The notes: generated from the letters alone by a model not told the origin. A stretch of DNA of 64,000 nucleotides from Luteibacter sp. SG786 (GCF_011759605.1 NZ_JAAOYX010000002.1:744001-808000), one strand, 5' to 3'; shown: positions 35,305-45,431, counted from the stretch's first letter. Numbers and translations: made by a program.

Positions 35305-38300
35305 TCACGCCTCGCTCGGCCGAAGCCCCCGCAGCCCGCCGCGCTCCCTTTCCTTCCTGATCTTCAGCCAACGCTTGTACCGGCGCTTCAGCTTGCGCCG
35401 GTATTTGCGTTCCTTGCGGTCGTGGTTCCACAGGTAGATGGCCGGCGTGCTCAGCAGCGTGAGCAACTGCGACACCAGCAGGCCGCCCACGATGGCGATG
35501 CCGAGCGGCCGACGCATTTCCGAACCGACGCCGAACCCGATCGCCAGCGGCAGCGCGGCGCCCATGGCAACCAGCGTGGTCATCGTGATGGGGCGGAAGC
35601 GCACCAGGGCCGCCTGACGGATCGCCTCCACCGGCGACATGCCGTGTTCGCGCTGCGCCACCAGGGCGAAGTCCACCATGAGGATCGCGTTCTTCTTCAC
35701 GATACCGATCAGAAGCAATACCGAGATGATCGCCATCAGGGTGAGCTGGGTCTGCGTGACCAGCATGGCGAGGAAGGCGCCGGCGCCCGCCGCGGGCAGC
35801 GTGGAGATGATGGTCAGCGGGTGGCCCAGGCTTTCGTAAAGGATGCCGAGCACGATGTAGACGGCGAGGATGGCGCCGATCAGCAGCACCATGCCGTTCG
35901 ACTGCGCATCGCGCAGGCGCTGGTTCGCGCCCGTGAAGTCCATGCGCACCCCGCCCGGCAATCCGATCGCGTGCACGGCCTGTTCCACCAGGGTGTTGCC
36001 CTTGTCCGCCGTGATCTTGGGCGCGAGGTTGTAGGTGATGTCGGCCGACTCGAGCTGGTTCTGATGCGTCACCGCACTGGGCACCGCCACCGGTGCGATC
36101 TTCGCCACCGCCGAGAGCGGGATCATCTTGCCGAGCTCGTTCTTCACGTAGGTGTTCAGGAGCGCCTCGGGGCTGAGCGTCTGTGCCGCGGCAGCGGTCA
36201 GCACCACCCAATACTGGTTGATGTCCGAATAGATGATGGACACCTGGCGCTGGCCGAACGCGTTGAACAAGGCGGAGTCGATGGTGCCCATGCCGATGTG
36301 CAGCCGCCCCGCGGCCTCGCGATCCACCTTCAGCATCTGCTGCTTGCCCACGATGTCGAAATCGCTGCCGACGTCGCGGAACTCCTTCATCGTGCGCATC
36401 TGTCGCACGAGCTTCAGGACCCACGGTTGCAGATCTTCGCCACTGGTGCTGATCAACTGGAACGAATACTGCCCCCGATTGCTGTTGCCACCGCCGCCGC
36501 CCAGGAACTGCACGGGGTTCATGAACACCTGCACGTCGGAGATCTTGTCGTACTCCTTGCCCAGGCGATCCATGATTTCCTTCATCGATTCCTTGCGCTG
36601 GTCAGGGCCGTTGCCCTTCGGCTTGAGGTCCACGAACATCAGACCCTGGTTGCCCACGGCACCGCCGTTGTCGCCGCCGAGGATGGTGGTCACGTCGGCC
36701 ACGGTGCTGTCGTTCTGCATGATGTCGCCGACGCGCTTCAGGCGGCGGGTCATCTCGTCGGGCGAGATGTTGGCATCGGCGCTGATCTGCGCCTGCAGCA
36801 TGCCCGTGTCCTCTTCCGGCATGAAATTGCCGCCGGCGGTCTTCACCACGGCAATGGCCAGCAACACGGTGGCGCCCAGCAGGATCAACGGCTGCCAGCG
36901 CATCAGCCGGCGATGGCGCAGTGCCCAGTCCAGGGCGCGCTGGTAAACGCGCAGGAACCCGCGGTCGAAGCGCTCCAGGGCAAGCTCCCAGCGTCCCGGC
37001 TTGCGGTCGGGCGGGTCGTGCTTGAGGTAGTGTGCGCACAGCGCCGGCGTGAGGGTGAGCGACACGACGGCGGAGATCAGCACGGCGCCCGCGAGGGTCA
37101 CGGAAAACTCGCGCAGCAGCTTCGTGATCATGTTGTTGCCGAACAGGAGCGGCGCGAACACCGCCACCAGCGACAAGGTGATGGAAATGACCGTGAACCC
37201 GATCTCGCGCACGCCCTCGAGAGCTGCTTCCATCGGCTTGGCGCCGTTCTCCATGTGGCGCACGATGTTCTCGATGACGACGATGGCGTCGTCCACCACG
37301 AAGCCGATGCACAGCACCAGCGCCATCAGCGACATCGTGTTCAGCGTATAGCCCAGCGACCACATGATGACGAAGGCACCCGCGAGCGAGAGCGGCACGC
37401 TCAGCGTGGCGATCATCGTGGGCCCCAGGCGGCGCAGGAACACCATCATCACCAGCACCACCATCACGATACTGATGAGGAGCGCGACCTTCACCTCGTG
37501 CAGGGCCGACTGCGTGGTCTGGGTCAGGTCGAAGATGGGCGTGACCTGGGCATCGGCGGGCAGCAGCGCGCGGAAACGCGGCAGGGCGGCGCGGATGGCG
37601 TCCGCCGTGGCGATAGAGTTGGCCTCCGGCCGCTTGCTGATCTGCATGGTGACCGAGCGTTCGCCCTGGAACCACGCCTTCTGGTACTGGTCCTGCTGGC
37701 CGCTGTAAACCTTGGCGATGTCGGACAGCCGCACGGGTACGTTGTTGCGCACGGCGATGAGGATGTTGGCGAAATCCGACGCGTCGCGCAGACCGTCGTT
37801 GGCGATGACCGTCATTTGCGTCTTGCCGTCGGACAGCACGCCTTGCGGCGAATTCACGTTCGCGGCCTGCAACGCGTTGGAAACGTCGTTCGTGGTGATG
37901 CCCTTCGACGAAAGCGCGTTGGTGTCCAGTTCGATGCGCACGGCGTGCGGCGTGCCGCCGAACACCTGCACGCGCGACACGCCGTCGATCTGCGACACGG
38001 CGGGGCGGATCAGGGTGTCCACCACGTCGTAGAGCTTGTCCGGCGGCATGGTCTTCGAGGTGAAGGCAACCAGCAGCACGGGAATCTGCCCCGTGTCGAA
38101 CTTGAAGTACTGGGGTGGCGAAGGCATGCCCGCGGGCAAGTCGGCGGCCGCGGCGTTGATCGCGGCCTGCACGTCGCGGGCCGCGGCATCGGTGGAGCGG
38201 TCCATGTTGAAGCGGATGCGCACGAAGCCGGCACCTTCGGTGCTGTTCGAGTACATCTGATCCACGCCGGGGATCTGGCCCAGGTGGCGTTCGAGCGGCG

Positions 38301-38493
38301 CGATGACTGTCGAGGCCATCGTCTGGGCGCTGGCGCCCGGCATCTGCGTCTGGATGAACACGGCCGGCACTTCGATCGACGGCAGCGCGGCGACGCCCAG
38401 CAGCATGTAGGCCAGCGCGCCGGCCAGGGTAAGGCCTGCCGCAAGCAGCGAGGTGCCTTTCGGCCGGCGGATGAATGGTGCAAAAAAGTTCAC
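35305..38493 (-). CDS. RND-family efflux permease (HAE1/MdtC-like)
   Basis: A 1062-residue inner-membrane proton antiporter with 12 helices and two large periplasmic loops. The proton-relay Asp pair is in CIGFVVDDAIVVIEN and the Lys in LLLIGIVKKNAILMVDFALV. The N-terminus PKGTSLLAAGLTLAGALAYM then LLGVAALPSIEVPAV resembles MdtB/MdtC/MuxC. No adaptor or outer-membrane channel gene is next to it, so partners must be elsewhere. A basic tail (KYRRKLKRRYKRWLKIRKER) extends the C-terminus. It follows the BtuB-like gene by 114 bases with no clear terminator between them. Confidence 0.92.
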   Translation of the reverse strand: MNFFAPFIRRPKGTSLLAAGLTLAGALAYMLLGVAALPSIEVPAVFIQTQMPGASAQTMASTVIAPLERHLGQIPGVDQMYSNSTEGAGFVRIRFNMDRSTDAAARDVQAAINAAAADLPAGMPSPPQYFKFDTGQIPVLLVAFTSKTMPPDKLYDVVDTLIRPAVSQIDGVSRVQVFGGTPHAVRIELDTNALSSKGITTNDVSNALQAANVNSPQGVLSDGKTQMTVIANDGLRDASDFANILIAVRNNVPVRLSDIAKVYSGQQDQYQKAWFQGERSVTMQISKRPEANSIATADAIRAALPRFRALLPADAQVTPIFDLTQTTQSALHEVKVALLISIVMVVLVMMVFLRRLGPTMIATLSVPLSLAGAFVIMWSLGYTLNTMSLMALVLCIGFVVDDAIVVIENIVRHMENGAKPMEAALEGVREIGFTVISITLSLVAVFAPLLFGNNMITKLLREFSVTLAGAVLISAVVSLTLTPALCAHYLKHDPPDRKPGRWELALERFDRGFLRVYQRALDWALRHRRLMRWQPLILLGATVLLAIAVVKTAGGNFMPEEDTGMLQAQISADANISPDEMTRRLKRVGDIMQNDSTVADVTTILGGDNGGAVGNQGLMFVDLKPKGNGPDQRKESMKEIMDRLGKEYDKISDVQVFMNPVQFLGGGGGNSNRGQYSFQLISTSGEDLQPWVLKLVRQMRTMKEFRDVGSDFDIVGKQQMLKVDREAAGRLHIGMGTIDSALFNAFGQRQVSIIYSDINQYWVVLTAAAAQTLSPEALLNTYVKNELGKMIPLSAVAKIAPVAVPSAVTHQNQLESADITYNLAPKITADKGNTLVEQAVHAIGLPGGVRMDFTGANQRLRDAQSNGMVLLIGAILAVYIVLGILYESLGHPLTIISTLPAAGAGAFLAMLVTQTQLTLMAIISVLLLIGIVKKNAILMVDFALVAQREHGMSPVEAIRQAALVRFRPITMTTLVAMGAALPLAIGFGVGSEMRRPLGIAIVGGLLVSQLLTLLSTPAIYLWNHDRKERKYRRKLKRRYKRWLKIRKERERGGLRGLRPSEA

Positions 38494-38607
38494 GGCACTT
38501 CCTGTGTCGCGGGACCACTCCCCGCGCCCGCGAACTTTATGACGTCCCGACCGATTCGTCGCGTGTGCCTTTAGTGGGGCCCCTGCCGGAAGGCATGGGG
38601 ACCACCA

Positions 38608-40497
38608 TCAAGGCTTGCTGGCGGGCGAATAGCGCAGCGTCAGGTAGTAGGTGCGGCCGAGCTGGTTGTAGTAGGCGGCCGTCTCGTAGCGCTTGTCCGC
38701 CACGTTGGCGACACGACCCTGCACGCTCCAGTCGGCATCCACGTGCCAGGTGGCACGGAGGTCCGCCGTGGCGTAGCCCCCGAGCCGGCGCGTATTGGCC
38801 GCGTCGTCGTAGCTGTATCCGGCGGCGTTGATCGAGCCTCCGACGGTGATCGCGCCCAGATCCTTGTCGATGTCGGCGCGTGCGATGCGCCGTGGCCGCC
38901 GGGCGAGCAGGTTGTCCTTCTGGGCGCCGCCGTCCCGGTTCTCCGGCTGCTGGAAGGTGAGGTAGCCACGCAGGTGCCACCCGTCCACGTCGGCACCCGC
39001 CTGGCCTTCCAGACCACGGATGCGCGCCTTGCTCACGTTGATCGGGAGGAAGTTGGCGTCGAAGCCGATGAGGTCGTCCACCTGGGTGCTGTAGGCGTTC
39101 ACTGCCCAGTTCCAGACACCCGGGCGCGCGGCAAGGCCGATTTCCGCCGTGCGCGACTTCTCGGGCGAGAGGTTCACCGGCGCTCCGTAGGGGTAGAACT
39201 CGTCGTTGAACGTGGGCGCGTGGAACGCCGTGCCGTACGAGGCGGTGACCCTCATGCCGTTGTCGAAGCGGAACCCGTAGGCCGCGGAACCGGTGGTGTG
39301 GTTGCCGAACTGGGTGTTGTGGTCGTGGCGGGCCGAGAGCTCCAGTTCGTGTGGGCCGAACACGCCACGGTACAGGGCGAACACGCCGGTGTTGTTCCGG
39401 GAGTCGGCCAGGTAGGCCGTGTCGCTCTTCAGTTTCTCCTGCTGGAAATCCACGCCCGCCGTCAGCGTCTGGGTGTTCGACAGGGCGATGTCGTTCTGCC
39501 AGGAGGCCTGGTTGCGTTTGGAATAGAGGTAGCCCACGCGCGCCTTGTCCACGCCGTAGTTGATGAAGTCCAGCGTCTTGTCCGGGCCATTGAGGTAATT
39601 GTCGGCACGGTCCTGGTTCTGGCCCACGGCGAGCGATATCCGCCAGTTGGCCAGCGCGTCGAAAGCCAGCTTGGCGCCCGCCACCTGTTGCGACCGGCGG
39701 GTGAGGTTCTGGAAATCGCCGTCGTATTCGATGTCGCCCTTGCTGCGCAGCCAGCTGCCAGTGAGTTCCGTGCCGTCGTCCCAGCGGTAGCCGCCGGAGA
39801 GGGCGCCGTTATAGGTGCGATAGGCGTCGTGGTCGGGCTCGTCGGTGAAGCAGCCCGCGAAGGCCTCCGCCGCTCCGAGGCGGCAGGCGTTGATGCCCGA
39901 CGTGTACTGGCCGCCCAGGCTTGCGTTGTACCAGCCGTGCGCGGTGCCGCCGGACAGCCCCACCTGGCCGGCCGTGTAGCCGTGGCTGCCGCCGGTCACC
40001 GACAGGGTCGGCGCCGGTGCCTGGCCTGCTTCGCCATGCCGGGTGAAGATCTGGATGACGCCGCCGATGGCATCCGAGCCGTACAGCGCGGAGCGCGGGC
40101 CACGCACGACCTCGACGCGGTCGATCTGCTCCACGGGCAGCTGTTCGTATGCCGGTAGTCCGGCGCCCACCGTGCCCACGCGCACCCCGTCGACCAGCAC
40201 GAGGGTGTGCGACGAGTTCGTGCCGCGCATGAAGAGCGAGGTCTGCTGCCCGATACCTCCCGTGTTGGAAAGGGCCACGCCGGGAAGGCCCGCGAGCAGG
40301 TCCTGGACGCTCACGGGCTGCAGGCGTTCGATATCCGCCCGGGTGATCACCGTGACCGGCGCGAGTACCTGGTCCAGCGGCGTCGCGAAGCGGCTGGCCG
40401 TGACCACCACGGGGTCGAGCCGGTCGGGGCCGTCGGCGGCATGGGCCAGGGCGGTCGTCGACAGCAGGGCCGCCGCGAGCAGGGTCTTCTTCAGCAC
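38608..40497 (-). CDS. btuB: BtuB-like TonB-dependent cobalamin receptor
   Basis: A 629-residue outer-membrane receptor for vitamin B12 or related corrinoids. The start is GTG at 40497, preceded by AAGGAAAG, which gives the signal peptide LKKTLLAAALLSTTALAHAA. TonB-box region LDPVVVTASR is followed by the plug (QPVSVQDLLAGLPGVALSNT, VLVDGVRVGT, VEVVRGPRSALYGSDAIGGV), and the barrel ends in YYLTLRYSPASKP. The cobalamin riboswitch upstream on the same strand makes the B12 assignment strong. Confidence 0.92.
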   Translation of the reverse strand: MLKKTLLAAALLSTTALAHAADGPDRLDPVVVTASRFATPLDQVLAPVTVITRADIERLQPVSVQDLLAGLPGVALSNTGGIGQQTSLFMRGTNSSHTLVLVDGVRVGTVGAGLPAYEQLPVEQIDRVEVVRGPRSALYGSDAIGGVIQIFTRHGEAGQAPAPTLSVTGGSHGYTAGQVGLSGGTAHGWYNASLGGQYTSGINACRLGAAEAFAGCFTDEPDHDAYRTYNGALSGGYRWDDGTELTGSWLRSKGDIEYDGDFQNLTRRSQQVAGAKLAFDALANWRISLAVGQNQDRADNYLNGPDKTLDFINYGVDKARVGYLYSKRNQASWQNDIALSNTQTLTAGVDFQQEKLKSDTAYLADSRNNTGVFALYRGVFGPHELELSARHDHNTQFGNHTTGSAAYGFRFDNGMRVTASYGTAFHAPTFNDEFYPYGAPVNLSPEKSRTAEIGLAARPGVWNWAVNAYSTQVDDLIGFDANFLPINVSKARIRGLEGQAGADVDGWHLRGYLTFQQPENRDGGAQKDNLLARRPRRIARADIDKDLGAITVGGSINAAGYSYDDAANTRRLGGYATADLRATWHVDADWSVQGRVANVADKRYETAAYYNQLGRTYYLTLRYSPASKP

Positions 40498-40649
40498 GTC
40501 GTTCTTTCCTTCGCCGCCGGTGCGGCCTGGAGCGGGGGCCGGGCGAGGGACGAAGACGAACGGCGAACGGGAGCGGACCCGGAAGCTGTCCGGATCCGCC
40601 CTCCGCGAATCGACCGAAACAGGGACACCCGCCAAAAAGCGGGCGCTCA

Positions 40650-40848
40650 TCGGGCCGGTCTCCGGACTCGCGACAGCCATCGACGATGGCCGGCACCGGT
40701 GCCTTCCCGCTTGCGCAGTGGCTTTGCTACCGGTGCCGCAAGAAAACGCGAAGCGCCTCCCCGATGCCGCATACCGTTGCGGGGGCAGTGCCGGCTTACC
40801 CCGGAATGGGGACGTACCGGCTTCCCGTTTAAGCCCCGGACGAAGGTC
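40650..40848 (-). ncRNA. Cobalamin riboswitch
   Basis: On the minus strand the aptamer landmarks appear in order: AAACGGGAAGCCGGTAC, then GCCCCCGCAACGGTATGCGG, then GCCACTGCGCAAGCGGGAAG, and finally the B12 box GCGAGTCCGGAGACCGGCC at about 40651-40671. These match the cobalamin riboswitch consensus. A CCCGC-TTTTT-GGCGGG hairpin just downstream (near 40630-40645) may belong to the expression platform. It should shut off the receptor gene, whose start lies about 150 bases further on, when cobalamin is plentiful. Confidence 0.95.
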
Positions 40849-41015
40849 CAAGGGCCACCCGAACGTGCCGGATGGTACTGCGCAAGTCGCTCACCTGTCA
40901 CGAAATTTCATTTGAAACCTTAACGGCCTCTTGACGGGCGCGAAATAATTCGATTACAAGCGTAAGAGATTGCCGCGAGGGGCGTGTTCTTTCGCCACGG
41001 GGGCGCGTCGGTTTT

Positions 41016-41040
41016 CCACCCATCCTGGGGAGGATGGTGG
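41016..41040 (+). other. Leader hairpin before the Oar-like receptor gene
   Basis: The stretch from 40849 to 41130 has no gene. It holds the start side of the riboswitch transcript on the minus strand, then a hairpin CCACCCATCCT-GGGG-AGGATGGTGG, then an AT-richer leader. The leader ends in TTTGGGGAGACAAACAC, a strong ribosome binding site for the ATG at 41131. Confidence 0.5.
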
Positions 41041-41130
41041 AGCGGACGCGAGGGCGGCTATCGAGAACAGAAGTCCGGATTTCCATTGTGGTGTCGGATT
41101 TCCTTGTTGTTTATTTGGGGAGACAAACAC

Positions 41131-44100
41131 ATGCATCGTTCCACCCGCCGCAACGGCGTCATCCGCCGCTCCACTTTGTGCACCGCCCTGGCCCTGTGCT
41201 TCGCCAGTGGCGCCGTGCTCGCCCAGTCCAATGCTTCCGGTGTCGTGTTCGGCCGTGTGGCGCAGCCCGAAGGTGCCGTCGTTCACCTGACCAACCTCGA
41301 CACGGGCCTCACCCGCGACGTCAGCGTCGATGCCGACGGCCGTTACCGCGCCAGTTCGCTTCCGGTCGGCCGCTATAAGGTGTCCGTCGAGCGCGGCGGC
41401 CAGGTGGCCGAAACCCGCGACAACGTCCAGGTGAACCTGGGCGGCGGCGTGGACGTCTCGTTCGCGGGCGCTGCCGGTACCACGAGCGCCGAGGCCCAGA
41501 ACCTCGAAGGCGTGCAGGTCACCGGCAACGTGCTGCCCGCGATCGACGTGTCGCAGGTCGACTCGCGCACCGTGCTCACTTCCGAACAGCTGCAGAAGCT
41601 GCCGCTCGCCCGCGACGTGACCGCCGCCGCGCTGCTCGCGCCGGGCGTCATCTCCGGCGACAGCCGCTACGGCAACGTGGCCTCGTTCGGCGGTTCGTCG
41701 GCGTCCGAGAACCAGTACTACATCAACGGCTACTCGGTCACCAACGCGCTCACCGGCCTGGGCTTCACCAGCCTGCCGTACGACGCCATCGACCAGCAGC
41801 AGATCTTCACCGGCGGCTACGGTGCGGAATACGGCCGTTCGACCGGCGGCGTGATCAACATCGTCACCAAGCGCGGCGGCAACACCTGGAAGGGTGGCGT
41901 CGGCATGTACATCCAGCCGAACGGCCTGCGCCAGTCGCCCCGTAGCATCTATCGCACCAATGGGCAGCTGTACCAGAACCGCCGCGACAACGAGCGCAGC
42001 GATACCCAGTACACGGCCTACATCAGTGGCCCGCTGATCCAGGACAAGCTGTTCTTCTTCGGTGCCGGCGACTTCACGCGTACCGACAGCAAGTCCACCA
42101 GCAGCATCCTCGCCCCGCAGCGTACGAATCAGACGCAGAAGGCGACGAAGTGGATGGCCAAGATCGACTGGAACATCACCGACAACCACCTGCTCGAATT
42201 GACGGGTATCGGCGACAAGACCAACACCGAGCGAAGTGTCTACGCCTACGACTACACCACGCGCAGCCGCGGTGCGTACCTGGGCACGGACAACCTGAAG
42301 AACTTCGATGCGGGCGCTGGCTCGGCTCCGGGCGGTGACGTCTACATCGGCAAGTACACCGGCTATATCACCGACGACCTGACGGTCAACGCACTGTACG
42401 GCCATACCACGACCAATCACGAGCGCGATCTCGGCTACGCCGGCTCGGCGAACTGCCCGTGGATCACGGATAACCGTCGCGGCATCGCCAATCCGATCGT
42501 CGGTTGCGGCCTCGTCAACGGCACCGTTCTCGGCGCGGGCGCCAAGGACAAGACGCACGGATACCGCCTCGACGTCGAATACCGCGCCGGTGACCACGAT
42601 CTGCGCGTGGGCGTCGACAACCAGACGCTCGAATCCACCGCTGGCAATGTCTACGAAGGCGGGTATCGCTGGGTTTACCGCAACGCCGGTCGCGTCACGG
42701 GCCGTCCGGACATCATCCCGCCGCCGGGCACGCAGTACGTGGCCGAAAAGCGTCTGTTCGCCACGGGCGCTACCGTCAAGACCGAACAGGAAGCGCAGTA
42801 CATCGAAGACCACTGGCAGGTCACCGATCGCTGGATGGTGTATCTCGGTCTGCGTAACGAGCAGTTCAAGAACCTCAACGGCGACGGCACCACCTATGTG
42901 AAGCAGCGCCATCAGCTCGCACCGCGACTGGGCGCCACCTGGGACGTGTTCGGCGATTCCACGTTCAAGGTCTACGCGAACGCTGGCCGCTACCACCTCG
43001 CCATTCCGTCGAACGTGGCTATTCGTGGTGCCTCGGCGTCCACGTATTACAGCGAGTACTACACCTATGGCTCCGTGGGCCCGAACGGCGAGCCGCAGGG
43101 CCTGACCCAGCTGGGCAGCCGCGCCTACCTCAACGGCGAGGACGGCACCACGCCCGATCCGAAGACCGTGGCCGCCAAGAATATCGACGCGTACTACCAG
43201 GACGAATACATCCTGGGCTTCGACAAGGCGATCAACGAGAACTGGAGCTTCGGCGCCAAGGCCACCTATCGCAAGCTGAAGAGCTCGATCGACGACTTCT
43301 GCGACTCGCGTCCGTTCGAGTCCTACGCCGAGCGCAACGGTATCGACATCAGCAACGCCTCGCTGCCGGGCTGCTATCTGTTCAATCCGGGCAAGTCGAA
43401 CACTTTCCTCGTCGACGTGGGCGGCGGCCAGTACGTGCCGTTCAAGCTCACCAAGGACGACTTCACCTCGCCCCCGCCGGGCAACGTGCCGTTCCCGGAC
43501 CTGAAGCGCAGCTACTACTCGCTGGATCTCTACCTCGAGCACCACTTTGCGGACAGCTGGTACGGTCGCGTCGATTACACGTTCTCGCGCAGCTACGGTA
43601 ACTCGGAAGGCCAGCTGAAGTCGGATATCGGCCAGCTCGACCCGTCGGTGACGCAGGACTGGGACGCCCCGGAAATCATGCAGTACGCGAACGGTCCGCT
43701 GCCCAACGATCGTACGCACCAGCTGAAGGCGTACGGTTACTGGCAGGCAACGCCTGAGTGGCTGCTCGGCGGCAACCTCGCCGTCGCCACGGGCCGTCCG
43801 AAGAACTGCATCGGTGTCGATCCGGTCGACGCGATCCAGTACGGCGCCTCCTACTTCGAATGCGGCCTCCAGCCGTCGCCGCGCGGTTCGAAGGGGCGTC
43901 TGCCGTACACCTGGAACCTCGACCTGAACGCGGAATACCGTCCGCTGTGGGCCGGCGACAAGCAGCCCCTGGCCTTCACCGCCACGGTCTTCAACGTGGT
44001 CGGCAGCCAGCGTCCGGTCGGCCAGATCGATGTGGGCGAGACGGGTACGATCGCGAATGGCGTGCCGGTGGTCAGCGACGATTACCGTCGTCCGATTGCC

Positions 44101-44154
44101 TTCCAGAACCCGCGCTACGTGCGCCTCGGCGTGCGTTACGACTTCTCGCTCTAA
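41131..44154 (+). CDS. Oar-like TonB-dependent receptor with carboxypeptidase-regulatory domain
   Basis: A 1007-residue outer-membrane receptor. The signal peptide (RRSTLCTALALCFASGAVLA) is followed by a CarboxypepD-regulatory-like domain of about 80 residues (SGVVFGRVAQPEGAVVHLTN). After it come the plug (QLQKLPLARDVTAAALLAPG, GGYGAEYGRSTGGVINIVTK) and a large barrel ending in LGVRYDFSL. This class (Oar) has been linked to uptake of large substrates or surface functions, but the ligand here is unknown. The start at 41131 follows a GGGGAGA site. Convergent to nagA with two hairpins between. Confidence 0.9.
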   Translation: MHRSTRRNGVIRRSTLCTALALCFASGAVLAQSNASGVVFGRVAQPEGAVVHLTNLDTGLTRDVSVDADGRYRASSLPVGRYKVSVERGGQVAETRDNVQVNLGGGVDVSFAGAAGTTSAEAQNLEGVQVTGNVLPAIDVSQVDSRTVLTSEQLQKLPLARDVTAAALLAPGVISGDSRYGNVASFGGSSASENQYYINGYSVTNALTGLGFTSLPYDAIDQQQIFTGGYGAEYGRSTGGVINIVTKRGGNTWKGGVGMYIQPNGLRQSPRSIYRTNGQLYQNRRDNERSDTQYTAYISGPLIQDKLFFFGAGDFTRTDSKSTSSILAPQRTNQTQKATKWMAKIDWNITDNHLLELTGIGDKTNTERSVYAYDYTTRSRGAYLGTDNLKNFDAGAGSAPGGDVYIGKYTGYITDDLTVNALYGHTTTNHERDLGYAGSANCPWITDNRRGIANPIVGCGLVNGTVLGAGAKDKTHGYRLDVEYRAGDHDLRVGVDNQTLESTAGNVYEGGYRWVYRNAGRVTGRPDIIPPPGTQYVAEKRLFATGATVKTEQEAQYIEDHWQVTDRWMVYLGLRNEQFKNLNGDGTTYVKQRHQLAPRLGATWDVFGDSTFKVYANAGRYHLAIPSNVAIRGASASTYYSEYYTYGSVGPNGEPQGLTQLGSRAYLNGEDGTTPDPKTVAAKNIDAYYQDEYILGFDKAINENWSFGAKATYRKLKSSIDDFCDSRPFESYAERNGIDISNASLPGCYLFNPGKSNTFLVDVGGGQYVPFKLTKDDFTSPPPGNVPFPDLKRSYYSLDLYLEHHFADSWYGRVDYTFSRSYGNSEGQLKSDIGQLDPSVTQDWDAPEIMQYANGPLPNDRTHQLKAYGYWQATPEWLLGGNLAVATGRPKNCIGVDPVDAIQYGASYFECGLQPSPRGSKGRLPYTWNLDLNAEYRPLWAGDKQPLAFTATVFNVVGSQRPVGQIDVGETGTIANGVPVVSDDYRRPIAFQNPRYVRLGVRYDFSL

Positions 44155-44168
44155 TCGGCGAGGACCAG

Positions 44169-44199
44169 CGCGCACCCGGGCAAAGCACCCGGGTGCGCG
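44169..44199. terminator. Perfect 12-bp hairpin after the Oar-like gene
   Basis: CGCGCACCCGGG pairs with CCCGGGTGCGCG across a seven-base loop, 14 bases after the stop. It has no T-run and is followed closely by a second hairpin that has one. It may stabilise the transcript end. Confidence 0.75.
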
Positions 44200-44218
44200 A
44201 CGAGATCTCCCTGGAACT

Positions 44219-44245
44219 GGCCGGCGCGGAGCGCCGGCCTTTTTT
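44219..44245 (+). terminator. Intrinsic terminator of the Oar-like gene
   Basis: GGCCGGCGC-GGA-GCGCCGGCC followed by six T. It is a strong factor-independent terminator that ends 10 bases before the convergent nagA stop. The minus-strand reading lacks a T-run, so nagA is not obviously ended by it. Confidence 0.92.
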
Positions 44246-44254
44246 ATGGGATTT

Positions 44255-45400
44255 TCAGCCGAAGACCTTCTTGCCGCCGATCCACGTCTCGATGACGTGC
44301 TGGGTTTCATCCACCACCACGAAGTCGGCGCGATAGCCAGCGGCGATGTGGCCGTGGGTGGCGCCAAGGCCGAGGAAGGCGGCCGGATAGGTCGATGCCA
44401 TGCGTGCCGCTTCATCGTAGGGCACGCCCACCATGTGCACGGTGTTGCGTACGGCGGTGGCCATGTCGAGCGCGGAGCCTGCGATGGTGCCGTCGGCCGT
44501 GCGCACGGCGCCGTCGTGCACCGTGATGGTTTCGCCCTTGAGTACGAAGCTGGGATTGTCCGAACCCACCGGCGGCATGGCGTCGGTAACGAGCATCATG
44601 CGCTCGCGTGCCTTCGCAGCGATGGCGACGCGCAGCGATGCGGGATGCACGTGGTGCCCGTCGACGATCAGGCCGCACCAGCTGCCGGCGTCTTCCAGCG
44701 CGGCGCCGACCACGCCCGGCTCGCGGCTGGTGAAGGGCGTCATGGCATTGAACAGGTGGGTGAAGCCGCGCACGCCATGGGCGAGTGCGTTGCGCGTGGT
44801 GTCGTAATCGGCGGCCGTGTGACCGGCGGCCACGATCACGCCGTTCGACACGAGCTGTGCCAGCACATCCGGCGACGTGCGCTCGGGGGCGAGCGTGAGC
44901 AGGGTCACCCCGCCGTGACGGCGCGCCACCATCGCGATGTCGTCCGCGCCGGCGATGCGGAACTTCGCCGGATCGTGCACGCCCTTGCGCTCCGGCGCGA
45001 TGAACGGGCCTTCGAGATGGATACCGAGCACGCCAGGGACGCCCTGTCCGACCGCGGCATTCACCGCATCGATGGCTTTCGCCATGACGTCGGCATCGTC
45101 GCTGATCAACGTGGGAAGGAAGCCTGTGGTGCCGAACCTGGCATGGGCCTCGCCGATGCGGCGGATCGTGTCGACGGTCGGCGCGTCGTTGAACAGCACG
45201 CCGCCGCCACCGTTGACCTGGCAGTCGATGAAGCCGGGAAGGAGCGTACGACCGCCGAGGTCGTGGCGTTGCGCGGCGCGAACGCGCGGATCGGAGGGCA
45301 AGGCGAGACCGGAGATCGTGCCGTCGTCGACAAGCACGGCAAAGCCGCCCTGGAATCCGTTGTCGGTGAGTACGCGGCCGTTGACGAGGGCGATGGTCAT
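44255..45400 (-). CDS. nagA: N-acetylglucosamine-6-phosphate deacetylase
   Basis: A 381-residue cytoplasmic amidohydrolase that removes acetate from GlcNAc-6-phosphate. Family motifs: LLPGFIDCQVNGGGGVLFND near residue 53, LGIHLEGPFIAPERKGVHDP, VIVAAGHTAADYDTTR, GFTHLFNAMTPFTSREPGVV, GLIVDGHHVHP and LVTDAMPPVGS with the catalytic Asp. It comes after the SIS deaminase gene on the same strand, separated by a family C repeat, so the order is nagQ, nagB-II, nagA. Confidence 0.95.
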   Translation of the reverse strand: MTIALVNGRVLTDNGFQGGFAVLVDDGTISGLALPSDPRVRAAQRHDLGGRTLLPGFIDCQVNGGGGVLFNDAPTVDTIRRIGEAHARFGTTGFLPTLISDDADVMAKAIDAVNAAVGQGVPGVLGIHLEGPFIAPERKGVHDPAKFRIAGADDIAMVARRHGGVTLLTLAPERTSPDVLAQLVSNGVIVAAGHTAADYDTTRNALAHGVRGFTHLFNAMTPFTSREPGVVGAALEDAGSWCGLIVDGHHVHPASLRVAIAAKARERMMLVTDAMPPVGSDNPSFVLKGETITVHDGAVRTADGTIAGSALDMATAVRNTVHMVGVPYDEAARMASTYPAAFLGLGATHGHIAAGYRADFVVVDETQHVIETWIGGKKVFG

Positions 45401-45431
45401 GGTGGGGTATTCCTCTGTTTATTCCGTTCTG

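Noticed and set aside
38494-38607. Terminator between btuB and the RND gene
   Set aside because: A GC-rich stem with a bulge can be drawn (CCCCATGCC/GGCAGGGG), but there is no following T-run, so I did not call it.
40954-44415. A very long antisense frame across the Oar-like receptor gene
   Set aside because: The plus-strand protein has a signal peptide, plug and barrel motifs and a strong ribosome binding site. The antisense frame is low-complexity and matches nothing.
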